Source of the DNA: Acidobacteriota bacterium
Lineage (GTDB): Bacteria > Acidobacteriota > Thermoanaerobaculia > Gp7-AA8
Length of the DNA stretch: 19,897 nt
Direction of reading: 5' to 3'
Assembly (NCBI GenBank): GCA_003223695.1
Contig: QHVY01000086.1
Location: 1-19,897 of the forward strand
Part shown: positions 1-6,917 of the stretch, piece after piece
Position numbering within the stretch: the first letter of the stretch is position 1
How the letters are laid out: every line of letters starts with the position of its first letter
Made by a program: the position numbers and the translations under genes
The notes under the pieces: generated by a model
Seen by the model: only the letters and a program-made list of their open reading frames with translations
What the model was told of the DNA's origin: nothing
Databases searched by the model: none

Positions 1-138
1 CACGGGCGTCACAACGAGCAAATCTCCATTCGTCGAGATCTCCAGCTCTGTGTTCTCGTCGATGCCGAGTGTCTCGAGGAGCGGTTTATCAATGACGAGC
101 GCGAGCGAGTTACCGGTGCGGGTCAGCTTCTTTACCAT
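1..138 (-). CDS. AbrB/MazE/SpoVT-type antitoxin, N-terminal part
   Basis: Read on the minus strand from the ATG at 138, the frame stays open to the window edge and gives a 46-residue N-terminus beginning MVKKLTRTGNSLALVIDK, followed by an LGIDENTELEIS segment and LLVVTP. This is the swapped-hairpin AbrB fold seen in MazE/VapB-type antitoxins: a basic start, the TGNSLALVI strand-turn, and the 'L.I...T.LEI' second half. Such proteins bind their own promoter and neutralise a toxin encoded just downstream. Here that partner would lie to the left of the window, so it cannot be seen. The gene has no Shine-Dalgarno sequence, and a -10-like hexamer ends nine bases before the ATG. The family call is firm; the toxin-antitoxin role is inferred. 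Confidence 0.85.
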   Translation of the reverse strand, partial: MVKKLTRTGNSLALVIDKPLLETLGIDENTELEISTNGDLLVVTPV

Positions 139-176
139 CGTACGAACAGTATACTAGTTATGTACGTACGAATGAT
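139..176 (-). promoter_or_regulatory. Promoter and probable autoregulatory operator of the AbrB-type antitoxin
   Basis: On the minus strand a TATACT hexamer lies at 153-148, exactly nine bases before the ATG at 138, with no convincing -35 and no ribosome site. The 8-mer CGTACGAA occurs twice in the same orientation (139-146 and 165-172), and its CGTACG core is a perfect palindrome, so two equivalent protein-binding sites flank the -10 at a 26-bp spacing. AbrB-type antitoxins usually repress their own promoter; this arrangement fits that, but binding is inferred. Confidence 0.5.
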
Positions 177-313
177 CCGTTCCAGGCGGACTTTTCAGCC
201 ATCTCGCCGTGTTATCAATGGAAAGCGAGCAATCCTGCCTCTCGCGCTTCAGGCGTTCTGAGCTAAGTCAGAGCCTTGGATCCATTCCTCTTAGCGATCT
301 CCAAGGAGCCGTT

Positions 314-529
314 GTGAAAGCGACCACAAGAGAAAAGGTCAAGAAGTTTCCTGTTTCGGATCTGAACCTGAAGAGAGCGGCAATCCGGTTGCTCGGGCAG
401 AAGCTCGTCTCCAACGAGGTGCTGTACATTCAGCGGCAGCTCGGCGCGACCGCAACTCAGCAGCAACTCGATGAGAATGTTGTCGCTGTGCGCAAGTTGC
501 CCTGGGTGCAAATCGCGATAACCGACTAA
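314..529 (+). CDS. Small uncharacterised protein
   Basis: The frame is open from 209, but the best start is the GTG at 314. It has a perfect AAGGAG at 303-308 five bases upstream, whereas the ATGs at 209 and 218 have none. The resulting 71-residue protein starts with a basic stretch (VKATTREKVKKF), then a predicted helical middle containing LNLKRAAIRLLGQKLVS, and ends in WVQIAITD. No domain is recognised, and no signal peptide or membrane segment is visible. Codon choice in the third position resembles the surrounding genes, which argues for real coding. Its TAA is one base from the stop of the VPS10-type gene on the other strand. It could also be the remnant of a longer gene. Confidence 0.45.
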   Translation: MKATTREKVKKFPVSDLNLKRAAIRLLGQKLVSNEVLYIQRQLGATATQQQLDENVVAVRKLPWVQIAITD

Positions 530-530
530 C

Positions 531-1316
531 TTAGCTCGATGGTGTCGCCCCTCCGGCGCGCGGAATGGTGATGAACGGCACGCCGGCCTCATTCATCATC
601 TTGTTGAGCGCGGGCAGATCCTCTTGCGTCAGCTTGCGTGAATCCACCGAGGCCGAGGCGAGCAGTCCTTGCAGGATTTTGATTTGCTCGAGCTGCGTCG
701 CCGATGGTGCCGCGGCGTAATTCTCAATACCGCCCATCAATTGCAGCACGCGCTGCGTAATCGCCGGCGGCATGTAGACCAGCGGCGGTCCCGCGGTGCC
801 GAGGGGATTCGCTTTTTCGCCGCACTGCTGCGGAGTTCCGAACCTGCGGCAAGTCTCCTCGGTTCGCTTCAACAGATCTTCGGCGGTCTTTTGAATGTTT
901 TCGGGCGGTTTCGTGGCGCCGGTTTTCTTCCACGCTTCGATCGCGTCGTTGAGCGATCGGCGCATGCCGGTGATCGATCGCCGCGCGGCAACCGCGGTTG
1001 TGGCCATCTGCGCGAGCTGATCGAGCGCCTGACGCCGCGCCACGCGCTCCTCCGGCGCGATCGCGATACGCGGATCTTCTTCGACGGTGACTGTCTTCGT
1101 TTGCTCCACTTTGGCGACGGCGACCTTCACGCTGTAGCCCCGCCCGCCGCCGCGGCTGCGGCCGCCGTCCCTCCCGGCACGCCCGCCTCGCTCGCGGCCT
1201 CGGTCGCCGCTTCGGTGACTTCGCCGCCGGCAGTCGCACCCGCCGCGGTCTGCTCCGGTCCGCCCGGCTCGCCTGCGCGCGGAGGAGCGGTCAATGAGCG
1301 CGTCTTCAGATCCCAT
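531..1316 (-). pseudogene. C-terminal part of the VPS10/BNR protein, shifted reading frame
   Basis: This frame is open from 1316, but only the part below about 1141 looks like protein: GYSVKVAVAKVEQ, then EEDPRIAIAPEERVARRQ and a helical stretch with SLNDAIEAW. In relatives of the upstream gene, such a short beta-strand 'Y.V.V.V....T..V.V..DPR' motif followed by a helical tail closes the polypeptide. It therefore belongs to the 1127-3739 gene and is separated from it by a one-base shift (one base would need to be added, or one re-read) around the GGGG at 1141-1138. The Arg-rich N-terminal 55 residues of this open frame are a shadow of the Ala/Gly-rich linker. Whether the break is real or a sequence error in a GC-rich tract cannot be told here. 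Confidence 0.75.
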
Positions 1317-3739
1317 GTCACTCGATTGACGCCCACTTCTTTCGTGCCGTCCATTTCGCGAACGACTTTGCCGTTCTTGTCGGTGATGGTGATGCGCACT
1401 CGCTCTTTCGCATCGGGTTTCATCTTGAGGTAGTAGGTGATCGGCGCACCGTTCGCCGCATTCGGACCAAAGAAAACTTTCTGGCCGATGTTTCGGCCGC
1501 GGTTAACGACGCGATACTCCGTCGCCGGCCTAACATCGAAAACATGCAGCTCCTCGTTGGTGATCGAGTCCGTCCACTGCGCGAGCGGCGTGACATCATC
1601 GAAAATCGAGATCGAGCGCCCATGCGTGCCGAGAACGAGATCGTTTTCGCGCGGGTGGATGGCGATGTCATCGATGGGCACCGTCGGCAGATTTAATTTC
1701 AGTCTTGTCCAATGCGCGCCCAGATCAGACGACATATACAAACCGCGCTCGGTGCCGGCGAACAGCACGTTCGGATTGTGGAGATCTTCGCGGATGACGT
1801 GCACCGTGCCGGCGTCGTCGCCAATTCCGTTGCGAATCGGTTTCCACGACTCGCCGTAATCCGTGGTCATGAAGACGTAGACATTGAAGTCGCTGCTGCG
1901 ATGGCCGTCGAGAGTCGCGTATGCGGCGCCTTCGCTGGTGTGCGAGGCAACCACGCGGCTGACATATGTTCCCTTCGGCACGCCTTTCATGCGATCGGCG
2001 ACGCTCTTCCACGTTTTGCCGCCATCGCGCGTGACCTGAAGGTTGCCGTCGTCTGTGCCCACCCACAGCAGGTCTTTGTTGATCGGTGATTCGCTGATTG
2101 TGGTGATCGCCGGCCAGGCCTGCACGCCGTCGTGCCGCGACATTGTGTATTTATCGGGCACGCGCCCCATGATCAGGAGCTTGTCGCGATCCTGACCTGA
2201 CGTCAGGTCGGGACCGAGGCGGGTCCAGTCGTCGCCGCGGTTGGTAGATTTGAAGAGATAGTTGCCGCCGTAGTAGATCGTCTTCGAATCGAATTTCGAG
2301 ACGACGATCGGCGAATTCCATTGGAATCGATAGCGCTCGCCTTCCGGCGCGAGCGGCCGGATCGTTCGCGATTCGTGTGTTTTGAGATTGCGCCGCAGCA
2401 CATTTCCATCCTGTGATTCGGCGTAGACGAGATTCGGATCATTCGGATCGATCTGTGCGTAGAAGCCGTCACCGCCGCCGACCGTAAACCACTCGCCGTT
2501 CGAGATTCCACGCGTGTCGAATGTGGCGCTCGGCCCGCACCAGACGTTGTTGTCCTGCAGTCCGCCGCAGATGTGATACGGCCGCTGCATGTCCAGGCCG
2601 ATCTCGTAAAACTGGCCTAACGGAATCGTGTTGACGTAATCCCAGCTTCGTCCCCGATCGCGGCTGATGTGGATGCCGCCGTCGGAGCCGGCGAGCATCA
2701 GATTGGAATCGTTCGGATCGATCCACAGCGCGTGATAGTCGCCATGGATGCGCTGAATGACGTTCGTCTTGAACGTTCGGCCGCCGTCATCAGAGACATA
2801 CATCTGCGCTCCGCAGACCCAGATTCGTTGATCGTTGTTCGGATCGACGCGCACCTGGCTGTAATACGAGCCGCGCGGATCGGTTTCCGACATCTTCGTC
2901 CACGTTTCTCCTTTGTCTTCGCTGCGAAAGACGCCGCCCTGCGCGTGCTCGATCAGCGCGTAGACCACGTTGCTGTTGCGGCGATAGAAGTCGACGCCGA
3001 TACGGCCGATCTCCTTCACTGCTTGCTCATCCGTGTCTGCTTTTTCCACTTTCGCATCCCAAGGCAGACCTTTTTCCAATTTCTTCCACGTCGCCCCGCC
3101 GTCGGTCGTCTTGTACAAACCGCTGCCGGGACCGCTGCCGCTGAAGCCGAAAACCGTGCGGCGCCGCTGATACGCCGCGGCGATGAGCGTGCCGGAGCTC
3201 GCCGGGTCCATGGCGATGTCGCTGACGCCGGTATCGTCGTTGACGAAGAGAACGTTTGTCCACGTTCGGCCGCCGTCTGATGTTTTATAGACGCCGCGAT
3301 CTTTCGACGGACCCCAGAGGTTTCCTTCGGCAGCAACGTACACGACATTCGGATCGATCGGACTGACCACGACGCGTCCGATGTGCATCGTCTTGTCCAA
3401 TCCCATGTGTTGCCACGTGTGGCCGCCGTCGGTCGATTTGTAAATGCCGTTGCCCCACGAAGAGCTCTGGCGATTGTTCGCTTCGCCGCTGCCGACCCAG
3501 ACGATCGATGGATCCGATGGCGCGATGGCGATGTCGCCGATCGTGGAGACCGGTTGGTCATCGAATAGCGGCTCCCAGGTGATGATGTTGGTGTTGCGCT
3601 CGTCGACGGCGAAGTCGTCAATGCGCCCTCCCATCACCGCCGGCCCGATCTCCCGAAACTTCAGCGCTTTGAAAGTGTCGTTGATGTCCGCCGCGATCGC
3701 GGTCGTCGCAATGAGGAACGCGAGTGCAATCTTTTTCAT
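1127..3739 (-). CDS. VPS10/sortilin-type beta-propeller protein (BNR repeats), main part
   Basis: The 870-residue frame begins with a signal peptide (MKKIALAFLIATTAIA), so the product is exported. It then carries about ten Asp-box (S-x-D-x-G-x-x-W) turns typical of BNR/sialidase-like propellers, among them STDGGHTW (about residue 102), TSDGGRTW, TTDGGATW, SEDKGETW, SRDRGRSW, TRDGGKTW and SSDLGAHW. This matches the large secreted 'VPS10 domain / glycosyl hydrolase' family common in Acidobacteriota; the substrate is unknown and most members are uncharacterised. After the propellers comes a beta-rich domain, then an Ala/Gly-rich run ending at a premature TGA (1129-1127). The rest of the protein continues in another frame (531 to about 1141), so about 1069 residues are expected. 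The segment after DERNTN looks shorter than in relatives. Upstream, TAGTGT at 3755-3750 lies ten bases before the ATG, with no Shine-Dalgarno sequence. Confidence 0.9.
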   Translation of the reverse strand: MKKIALAFLIATTAIAADINDTFKALKFREIGPAVMGGRIDDFAVDERNTNIITWEPLFDDQPVSTIGDIAIAPSDPSIVWVGSGEANNRQSSSWGNGIYKSTDGGHTWQHMGLDKTMHIGRVVVSPIDPNVVYVAAEGNLWGPSKDRGVYKTSDGGRTWTNVLFVNDDTGVSDIAMDPASSGTLIAAAYQRRRTVFGFSGSGPGSGLYKTTDGGATWKKLEKGLPWDAKVEKADTDEQAVKEIGRIGVDFYRRNSNVVYALIEHAQGGVFRSEDKGETWTKMSETDPRGSYYSQVRVDPNNDQRIWVCGAQMYVSDDGGRTFKTNVIQRIHGDYHALWIDPNDSNLMLAGSDGGIHISRDRGRSWDYVNTIPLGQFYEIGLDMQRPYHICGGLQDNNVWCGPSATFDTRGISNGEWFTVGGGDGFYAQIDPNDPNLVYAESQDGNVLRRNLKTHESRTIRPLAPEGERYRFQWNSPIVVSKFDSKTIYYGGNYLFKSTNRGDDWTRLGPDLTSGQDRDKLLIMGRVPDKYTMSRHDGVQAWPAITTISESPINKDLLWVGTDDGNLQVTRDGGKTWKSVADRMKGVPKGTYVSRVVASHTSEGAAYATLDGHRSSDFNVYVFMTTDYGESWKPIRNGIGDDAGTVHVIREDLHNPNVLFAGTERGLYMSSDLGAHWTRLKLNLPTVPIDDIAIHPRENDLVLGTHGRSISIFDDVTPLAQWTDSITNEELHVFDVRPATEYRVVNRGRNIGQKVFFGPNAANGAPITYYLKMKPDAKERVRITITDKNGKVVREMDGTKEVGVNRVTWDLKTRSLTAPPRAGEPGGPEQTAAGATAGGEVTEAATEAASEAGVPGGTAAAAAAAGGATA

Positions 3740-3816
3740 AGAATCTCAAACACTACTGAATCCGAGAGGCGCGAGGCAAGAGACGCTCTACGATTTTGAA
3801 ATGCGGCTCGAAGACT

Positions 3817-3878
3817 TCACCACAGAGAGCACGGAGTACACAGAGAAATCTCCGTGCTCTCCGTGTTCTCTGTGGTGA
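3817..3878. repeat. Long imperfect inverted repeat of the 'TCACCACAGAG' type
   Basis: Arms of 29 bases (3817-3845 and 3850-3878) pair with four mismatches around a four-base AAAT loop. Each arm begins at its outer end with TCACCACAGAG and is built from short 'CACAGAG/CACGGAG' units. It lies upstream of the VPS10-type gene. A similar half-repeat lies inside the peptidase gene at 19051-19083. Confidence 0.8.
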
Positions 3879-3981
3879 TTCACACATCAGAAATGAGCGC
3901 AAAAACCACATCCTCGGATCGCGATCGCGCCATCCGGGCAGCTCGGGAATGAAATCTCCGGGCGCCGGTCAAATAAACGTC

Positions 3982-4007
3982 CCTCGGAACGAGCTTTGGT
4001 TCCCAGG
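3982..4007. repeat. Hairpin-forming palindrome
   Basis: CCTCGGAAC at 3982-3990 pairs with GTTCCCAGG at 3999-4007 (eight of nine pairs) around an eight-base loop. It has no T-run, so it is not a typical terminator. It could be a dispersed repeat or a protein site. Confidence 0.5.
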
Positions 4008-4041
4008 TCATACATGAGACGGCGAAGCCGCGACGCATCGA

Positions 4042-4314
4042 CTAGGCGGCGCATTCTGCGGCGCGCTCGAAGCTTACAAGTTCTCGGATCAACGCGTTGT
4101 ACCGCGAATGGGCAGAGTCGGGATCATCATTCGTGAGAAGCTCGTACAGTCGGTGCTCCGGATTGCCGATACCTGACGGAGGAACCTCAAGTCCAATTTG
4201 CCGAAGTCGGGGGGCGCCGACGAGCACCAGAAGAGCAGCGACTGTCTCCCGACTTTCATGGAGATCGCGAAGGCCGTCGCGAACGAGCTCGTATCCCGGA
4301 AAGGCTTCAAACAT
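4042..4314 (-). CDS. Small uncharacterised protein ending in a SRYNALIRELVSFERAAECA-type tail
   Basis: The 90-residue protein is soluble, mostly helical, and has no signal peptide. The first half is acidic and helical (MFEAFPGYELVRDGLRDLHE), a Leu/Val-rich helix contains AALLVLVGAPRLRQIG, and the end has HSRYNALIRELVSFERAAECAA. I recall small hypothetical proteins with this type of tail, but no function is known to me. The compact size and leaderless-type start (TATACT at 4326-4321, six bases before the ATG, so transcription could begin at the A of ATG) resemble the antitoxin genes of this window, but no partner gene is adjacent. The longer frame at 4089-4361 in another phase is its shadow. 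Confidence 0.65.
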   Translation of the reverse strand: MFEAFPGYELVRDGLRDLHESRETVAALLVLVGAPRLRQIGLEVPPSGIGNPEHRLYELLTNDDPDSAHSRYNALIRELVSFERAAECAA

Positions 4315-4320
4315 CGCCCG

Positions 4321-4326
4321 AGTATA
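4321..4326 (-). promoter_or_regulatory. -10 hexamer TATACT, leaderless position
   Basis: TATACT ends six bases upstream of the ATG at 4314. RNA polymerase normally starts about seven bases downstream of the -10, which would put +1 on the start codon itself. No -35 of good quality was found. Confidence 0.45.
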
Positions 4327-4373
4327 GGCGGTGCCGCATAATCAACGGAACGTTCGTCCATTCGTATCGTCCA

Positions 4374-5027
4374 ATGCTGATGATGCTGCGGCGGATCCTC
4401 GTCTGCTTCGTTCTGCTCCTGCTCGCTTCGACGCTCCTCGGCCAGTCGCGCGGCGGGCGAGGGCGTCCCGGTACCGGCAACCCCGAGGAGCTCTTCGTGC
4501 CGTGGAAGTTCCTGCCCAAAGGAACGGAACTCGTCAAAGGACCGCTCGTCGTCTACTGGCTACCGGCGACGCTCGCGGAGACTGAGCATTCTCCGCTGCG
4601 CACGTCTCAGGTTCTGCTCGATGACAGCGCGCGATGCGTCGCCCTGGAGATCGTCGCACCCGACGATGCTGTGACGATCGCCAAGCTAGGCGCGACTGGA
4701 AAGCTGCCGATGGCGCTGATCACCAATAGCGACGGTCGCGTCGTGCGCGAAGTTGACAACACGCGCCCAAAAACGATCGAGCAGATGGTGAGCGACGAGC
4801 TGAGCGCACGCGATAACGCGGTGCTGCGCGAGCTTTCCGAGGCGAAGAGGATGAATTCGGTGGAGCTCTACAAGAAAATCTGGGACAACCGCTGTCTCTA
4901 TCCGCTCGTCGGCCGCGAAGCGCAGCGCGCCCTCAAAGACCTCGGCGTCGTCGTGAAGGAGCCGCCGTCAACGCTGGCGCCCGATCCGAATCTCAAAGTG
5001 ACGAATCCGACGACGACGCGGCATTGA
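4374..5027 (+). CDS. Secreted protein with a thioredoxin-like fold lacking the CXXC motif
   Basis: The 217-residue product begins with a signal peptide (LRRILVCFVLLLLASTLLGQ), followed by a Gly/Arg/Pro-rich linker, so it is probably periplasmic or surface-anchored. From about residue 40 the order resembles a thioredoxin fold: a strand GPLVVYWLPAT where 'W-C-x-x-C' would sit, a helix, a strand ARCVALEIVAPDD, a helix ending IAKLGATGKLPMALI (the LP resembles the cis-Pro loop), then NSDGRVVREVD. The redox cysteines are absent, so a redox role is unlikely. The C-terminal helical region includes YKKIWDNRCLYPLVGREAQ. The start may be the ATG at 4374, 4380 or 4383; TATCGT at 4365-4370 lies nine bases before 4380. 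The fold call is an inference from the pattern. Confidence 0.75.
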   Translation: MLMMLRRILVCFVLLLLASTLLGQSRGGRGRPGTGNPEELFVPWKFLPKGTELVKGPLVVYWLPATLAETEHSPLRTSQVLLDDSARCVALEIVAPDDAVTIAKLGATGKLPMALITNSDGRVVREVDNTRPKTIEQMVSDELSARDNAVLRELSEAKRMNSVELYKKIWDNRCLYPLVGREAQRALKDLGVVVKEPPSTLAPDPNLKVTNPTTTRH

Positions 5028-5092
5028 GGGTACCGTCATCCTGATGACGATGCCAGCACGCGTACTGACGTTCGACTAACATCGTCCGGAAC

Positions 5093-5875
5093 GTGAAATG
5101 TCCTCAGTGCGGCCATGAGCAGCCCTCGACTGTCGAATGCGAGCAGTGCGGCATCACCTTCAGCAAATGGAAACGACACGAGGCCGCGCTGGATCTCAGC
5201 GAGGGGCTGCCGTCGCCGCTGGAGGCTCTGCTTCATGACACGAATGTCCTTCGCTTGAACGAGAATCCCCGCGGGACTCTAGCGATGCTCACCGGATGGG
5301 CGGTCGCGCGCGAGTTCGACATCGTCGATTCGGTCGGCCGTCAGCGAGGCTCCGTCGCGCAGCAGGGAACAGACGCGCTGTCGACACTCGGTCGCACCTT
5401 TCTCTCTGGCTGGCTGTCGATTCAGTTTGCCGCATTCGCGTATCCGAGTCAGCAGCTCGCTCTGACGCTTCGCCGGCCATTCTTCTGGCTGTTTTCCGAG
5501 ATGACGGTTGAGGGCGCGCATGGCGAGCGGGTCGGATCGGCAAGGAGACGATTCTCGATGATCCGCAAGCGCTACGACCTTCTCGACGCTTCGGGCCAGA
5601 CGTTTGCCACAATCACCAGTCCGCTGCTCCATCCGTGGACGTTTCAGATTTTCGATCGCAGCGGGCAGCAGCGAGCGGAGATCGCCAAAAAGTGGGCCGG
5701 CATGACTCAGGAAATGTTCACTGAAGCGCAGAGATTCAAGATCGATTTCATGAATCACGACTGGCCGCTTGCGCAGCGCGCGGTGATTCTGGCGACGGCG
5801 TTGACCATCGACTTCGATTCCTTCGAATCGCGCGGCGAGCGTCGAAGCTGGCTCAATCTAGGCAGTGACTCATGA
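5093..5875 (+). CDS. Zinc-ribbon phospholipid scramblase-related protein
   Basis: The 260-residue product begins with a short zinc ribbon (CPQC at residues 3-6 and CEQC at 16-19), then a linker, and from about residue 45 a scramblase/LURP-like beta-barrel. Characteristic repeated strands are AREFDIVDSVGRQRGSV, RFSMIRKRYDLLDASGQ, FQIFDRSGQQRAEI, and the ending FKIDFMNHDWPLAQRAVILA. A hydrophobic stretch TFLSGWLSIQFAAFAYPSQQ may be a membrane-contacting segment. In bacteria this family is known mostly by sequence; lipid scrambling itself is not established. The start is GTG, the only sensible one before the first Cys pair, with TAACAT at 5077-5082 ten bases upstream and no Shine-Dalgarno sequence. 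It converges on the XRE regulator gene. Confidence 0.8.
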   Translation: MKCPQCGHEQPSTVECEQCGITFSKWKRHEAALDLSEGLPSPLEALLHDTNVLRLNENPRGTLAMLTGWAVAREFDIVDSVGRQRGSVAQQGTDALSTLGRTFLSGWLSIQFAAFAYPSQQLALTLRRPFFWLFSEMTVEGAHGERVGSARRRFSMIRKRYDLLDASGQTFATITSPLLHPWTFQIFDRSGQQRAEIAKKWAGMTQEMFTEAQRFKIDFMNHDWPLAQRAVILATALTIDFDSFESRGERRSWLNLGSDS

Positions 5876-5890
5876 GTCTCGTCGATCGGC

Positions 5891-6745
5891 CTAACGTCGC
5901 CGCGCCGGCCGGAAATGCAGCGGATCGCGAAGACTCTGCAACATCCGATAGTAGAAGAGAGCGGTGGGCCTTCCGGCTGACGAGAATTTGATGCGCCGAA
6001 GCACCTCGATCTCCTCCGCTGTGGCGCCGGAGCTGAGCGTTGGGTCGCGCAGGAACTTTCGCAGGCCCGTCTCCTCAGCGTTAGACGCTTTGGCCGTCTC
6101 CTCGCGGAATCCGAATCTTCGAATCGTGCCGGTCGCCAATTCCACTTCCAGCGTGAAGTCATCGAGATCGTAGTCCCACCAATCAATGAGCGGATCGAGA
6201 AACAGGGAGAAGTCCCCGATGGAGGCCCGCGGATCGCTGTCCAGCAGGTCCATCATGCGCACGCGCATTTCGCGATAGGTGTCGCGTCCCCTTCTGGCGA
6301 TGGTACGTAACCACGTTTCGTCGCGGGCATGCGCGCGAGCCTCGTCGCGCACGACGTCGATGAGAGTCCGGGTGATCATTTGTTCGAGCTCGCCGAAGGG
6401 CTGCTTCTCGAAGATCGCTCGCATCTGGCGCACTCGTGCGGGGCGGCATTTCCGCAGGATGAGATCGCGCATCGGTCCGAAACGCGCAGCAGGGGCCTTC
6501 TGCCACTTTTGATCGAGCGCCTCATGATGTTCGAGCGCGGCCAGGCGCGCCAATTCCTCACGCGGCAAACCGAGCTTGCGGCTCATCTTCTCGTACAGAT
6601 CGGTGCGATTGGGGAGGGGCGGGAGCTTCTTCCGCCCCAGGAGTTGCGAGATGTACGACTCGGTCACCTCGGCCGCATTGGCCAGGTCTCGCTGGCCGAA
6701 GCCGAGCTCTTCCAACCGCTGTCGAACGATGAAGGCGAAGTCCAT
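5891..6745 (-). CDS. XRE-family HTH regulator with a long uncharacterised C-terminal domain
   Basis: Residues 1-60 form a Cro/C1-type helix-turn-helix: VRQRLEELGFGQRDLANAAEV, then TESYISQLLGRKKLPPLPNR. The remaining 220 residues are helical and end in a region with an acidic patch (LIDWWDYDLDDFTLEVEL) and a basic tail. No known ligand domain is recognised; the acidic patch could bind metal or a partner. The gene is divergent from the ABM-fold gene at 6918, sharing a 172-bp interval, so that gene is a natural target. A TATAAT at 6767-6762 lies 16 bases before the ATG, predicting a leader of about nine bases and no room for a strong ribosome site. Confidence 0.85.
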   Translation of the reverse strand: MDFAFIVRQRLEELGFGQRDLANAAEVTESYISQLLGRKKLPPLPNRTDLYEKMSRKLGLPREELARLAALEHHEALDQKWQKAPAARFGPMRDLILRKCRPARVRQMRAIFEKQPFGELEQMITRTLIDVVRDEARAHARDETWLRTIARRGRDTYREMRVRMMDLLDSDPRASIGDFSLFLDPLIDWWDYDLDDFTLEVELATGTIRRFGFREETAKASNAEETGLRKFLRDPTLSSGATAEEIEVLRRIKFSSAGRPTALFYYRMLQSLRDPLHFRPARRR

Positions 6746-6761
6746 TGCTTAACCAAAATAG

Positions 6762-6767
6762 ATTATA
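6762..6767 (-). promoter_or_regulatory. -10 box of the XRE regulator gene
   Basis: A perfect TATAAT reads on the minus strand at 6767-6762. No clear -35 is found at 16-18 bp. Predicted +1 is near 6755, ten bases before the ATG at 6745. Confidence 0.5.
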
Positions 6768-6789
6768 CATTGTTGAATCTTCGTTCAGC

Positions 6790-6818
6790 TTGACTAATTC
6801 AGTAAAGCACATTAGGAT
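6790..6818 (+). promoter_or_regulatory. Sigma70-type promoter for the ABM-fold gene
   Basis: TTGACT (6790-6795), a 17-bp spacer, and TAGGAT (6813-6818) form a good housekeeping promoter. Predicted +1 near 6825 gives a 90-base leader before the ATG at 6918, which has its own Shine-Dalgarno site, in contrast to the short-leader genes of this window. Confidence 0.6.
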
Positions 6819-6917
6819 GCGCCTGTCGTCAAGAAATTGATTACAAGTCATGATCCTGAAACCAAGGCAGTATCCAGACTTCTCAGCCTCTCTTGGACTC
6901 CAGAAAAGGAGCTTCAA

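Larger units (their letters stand above)
3740..4041. other. Gene-free interval containing two palindromes
   Basis: About 300 bases carry no credible reading frame. They hold the promoter region of the VPS10-type gene at the left, the long inverted repeat at 3817-3878, and a second hairpin at 3982-4007 (CCTCGGAAC, 8-base loop, GTTCCCAGG, one mismatch). A short CGGC-GAA-GCCG hairpin sits near 4021-4031. Nothing else is recognised. Confidence 0.6.

Noticed and set aside
263..592. 109-codon minus-strand frame opposite the small gene at 314-529
   Set aside because: No ribosome site or family pattern, and it overlaps the end of the VPS10-type gene; the plus-strand frame has a perfect Shine-Dalgarno site.
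1127..1150. Programmed -1 frameshifting to make the full VPS10-type protein
   Set aside because: The direction fits a -1 slip, but the site is not a clear X-XXY-YYZ slippery heptamer and no stimulatory structure was established. A mutation or sequence error is simpler.
669..1433. 254-codon plus-strand open frame
   Set aside because: It is antisense to the VPS10-type gene and its C-terminal part; very Arg- and Ala-rich with no family features.
3982..4007. Possible terminator of an upstream transcript
   Set aside because: The hairpin has no following T-run on either strand and no gene ends beside it in the right direction.
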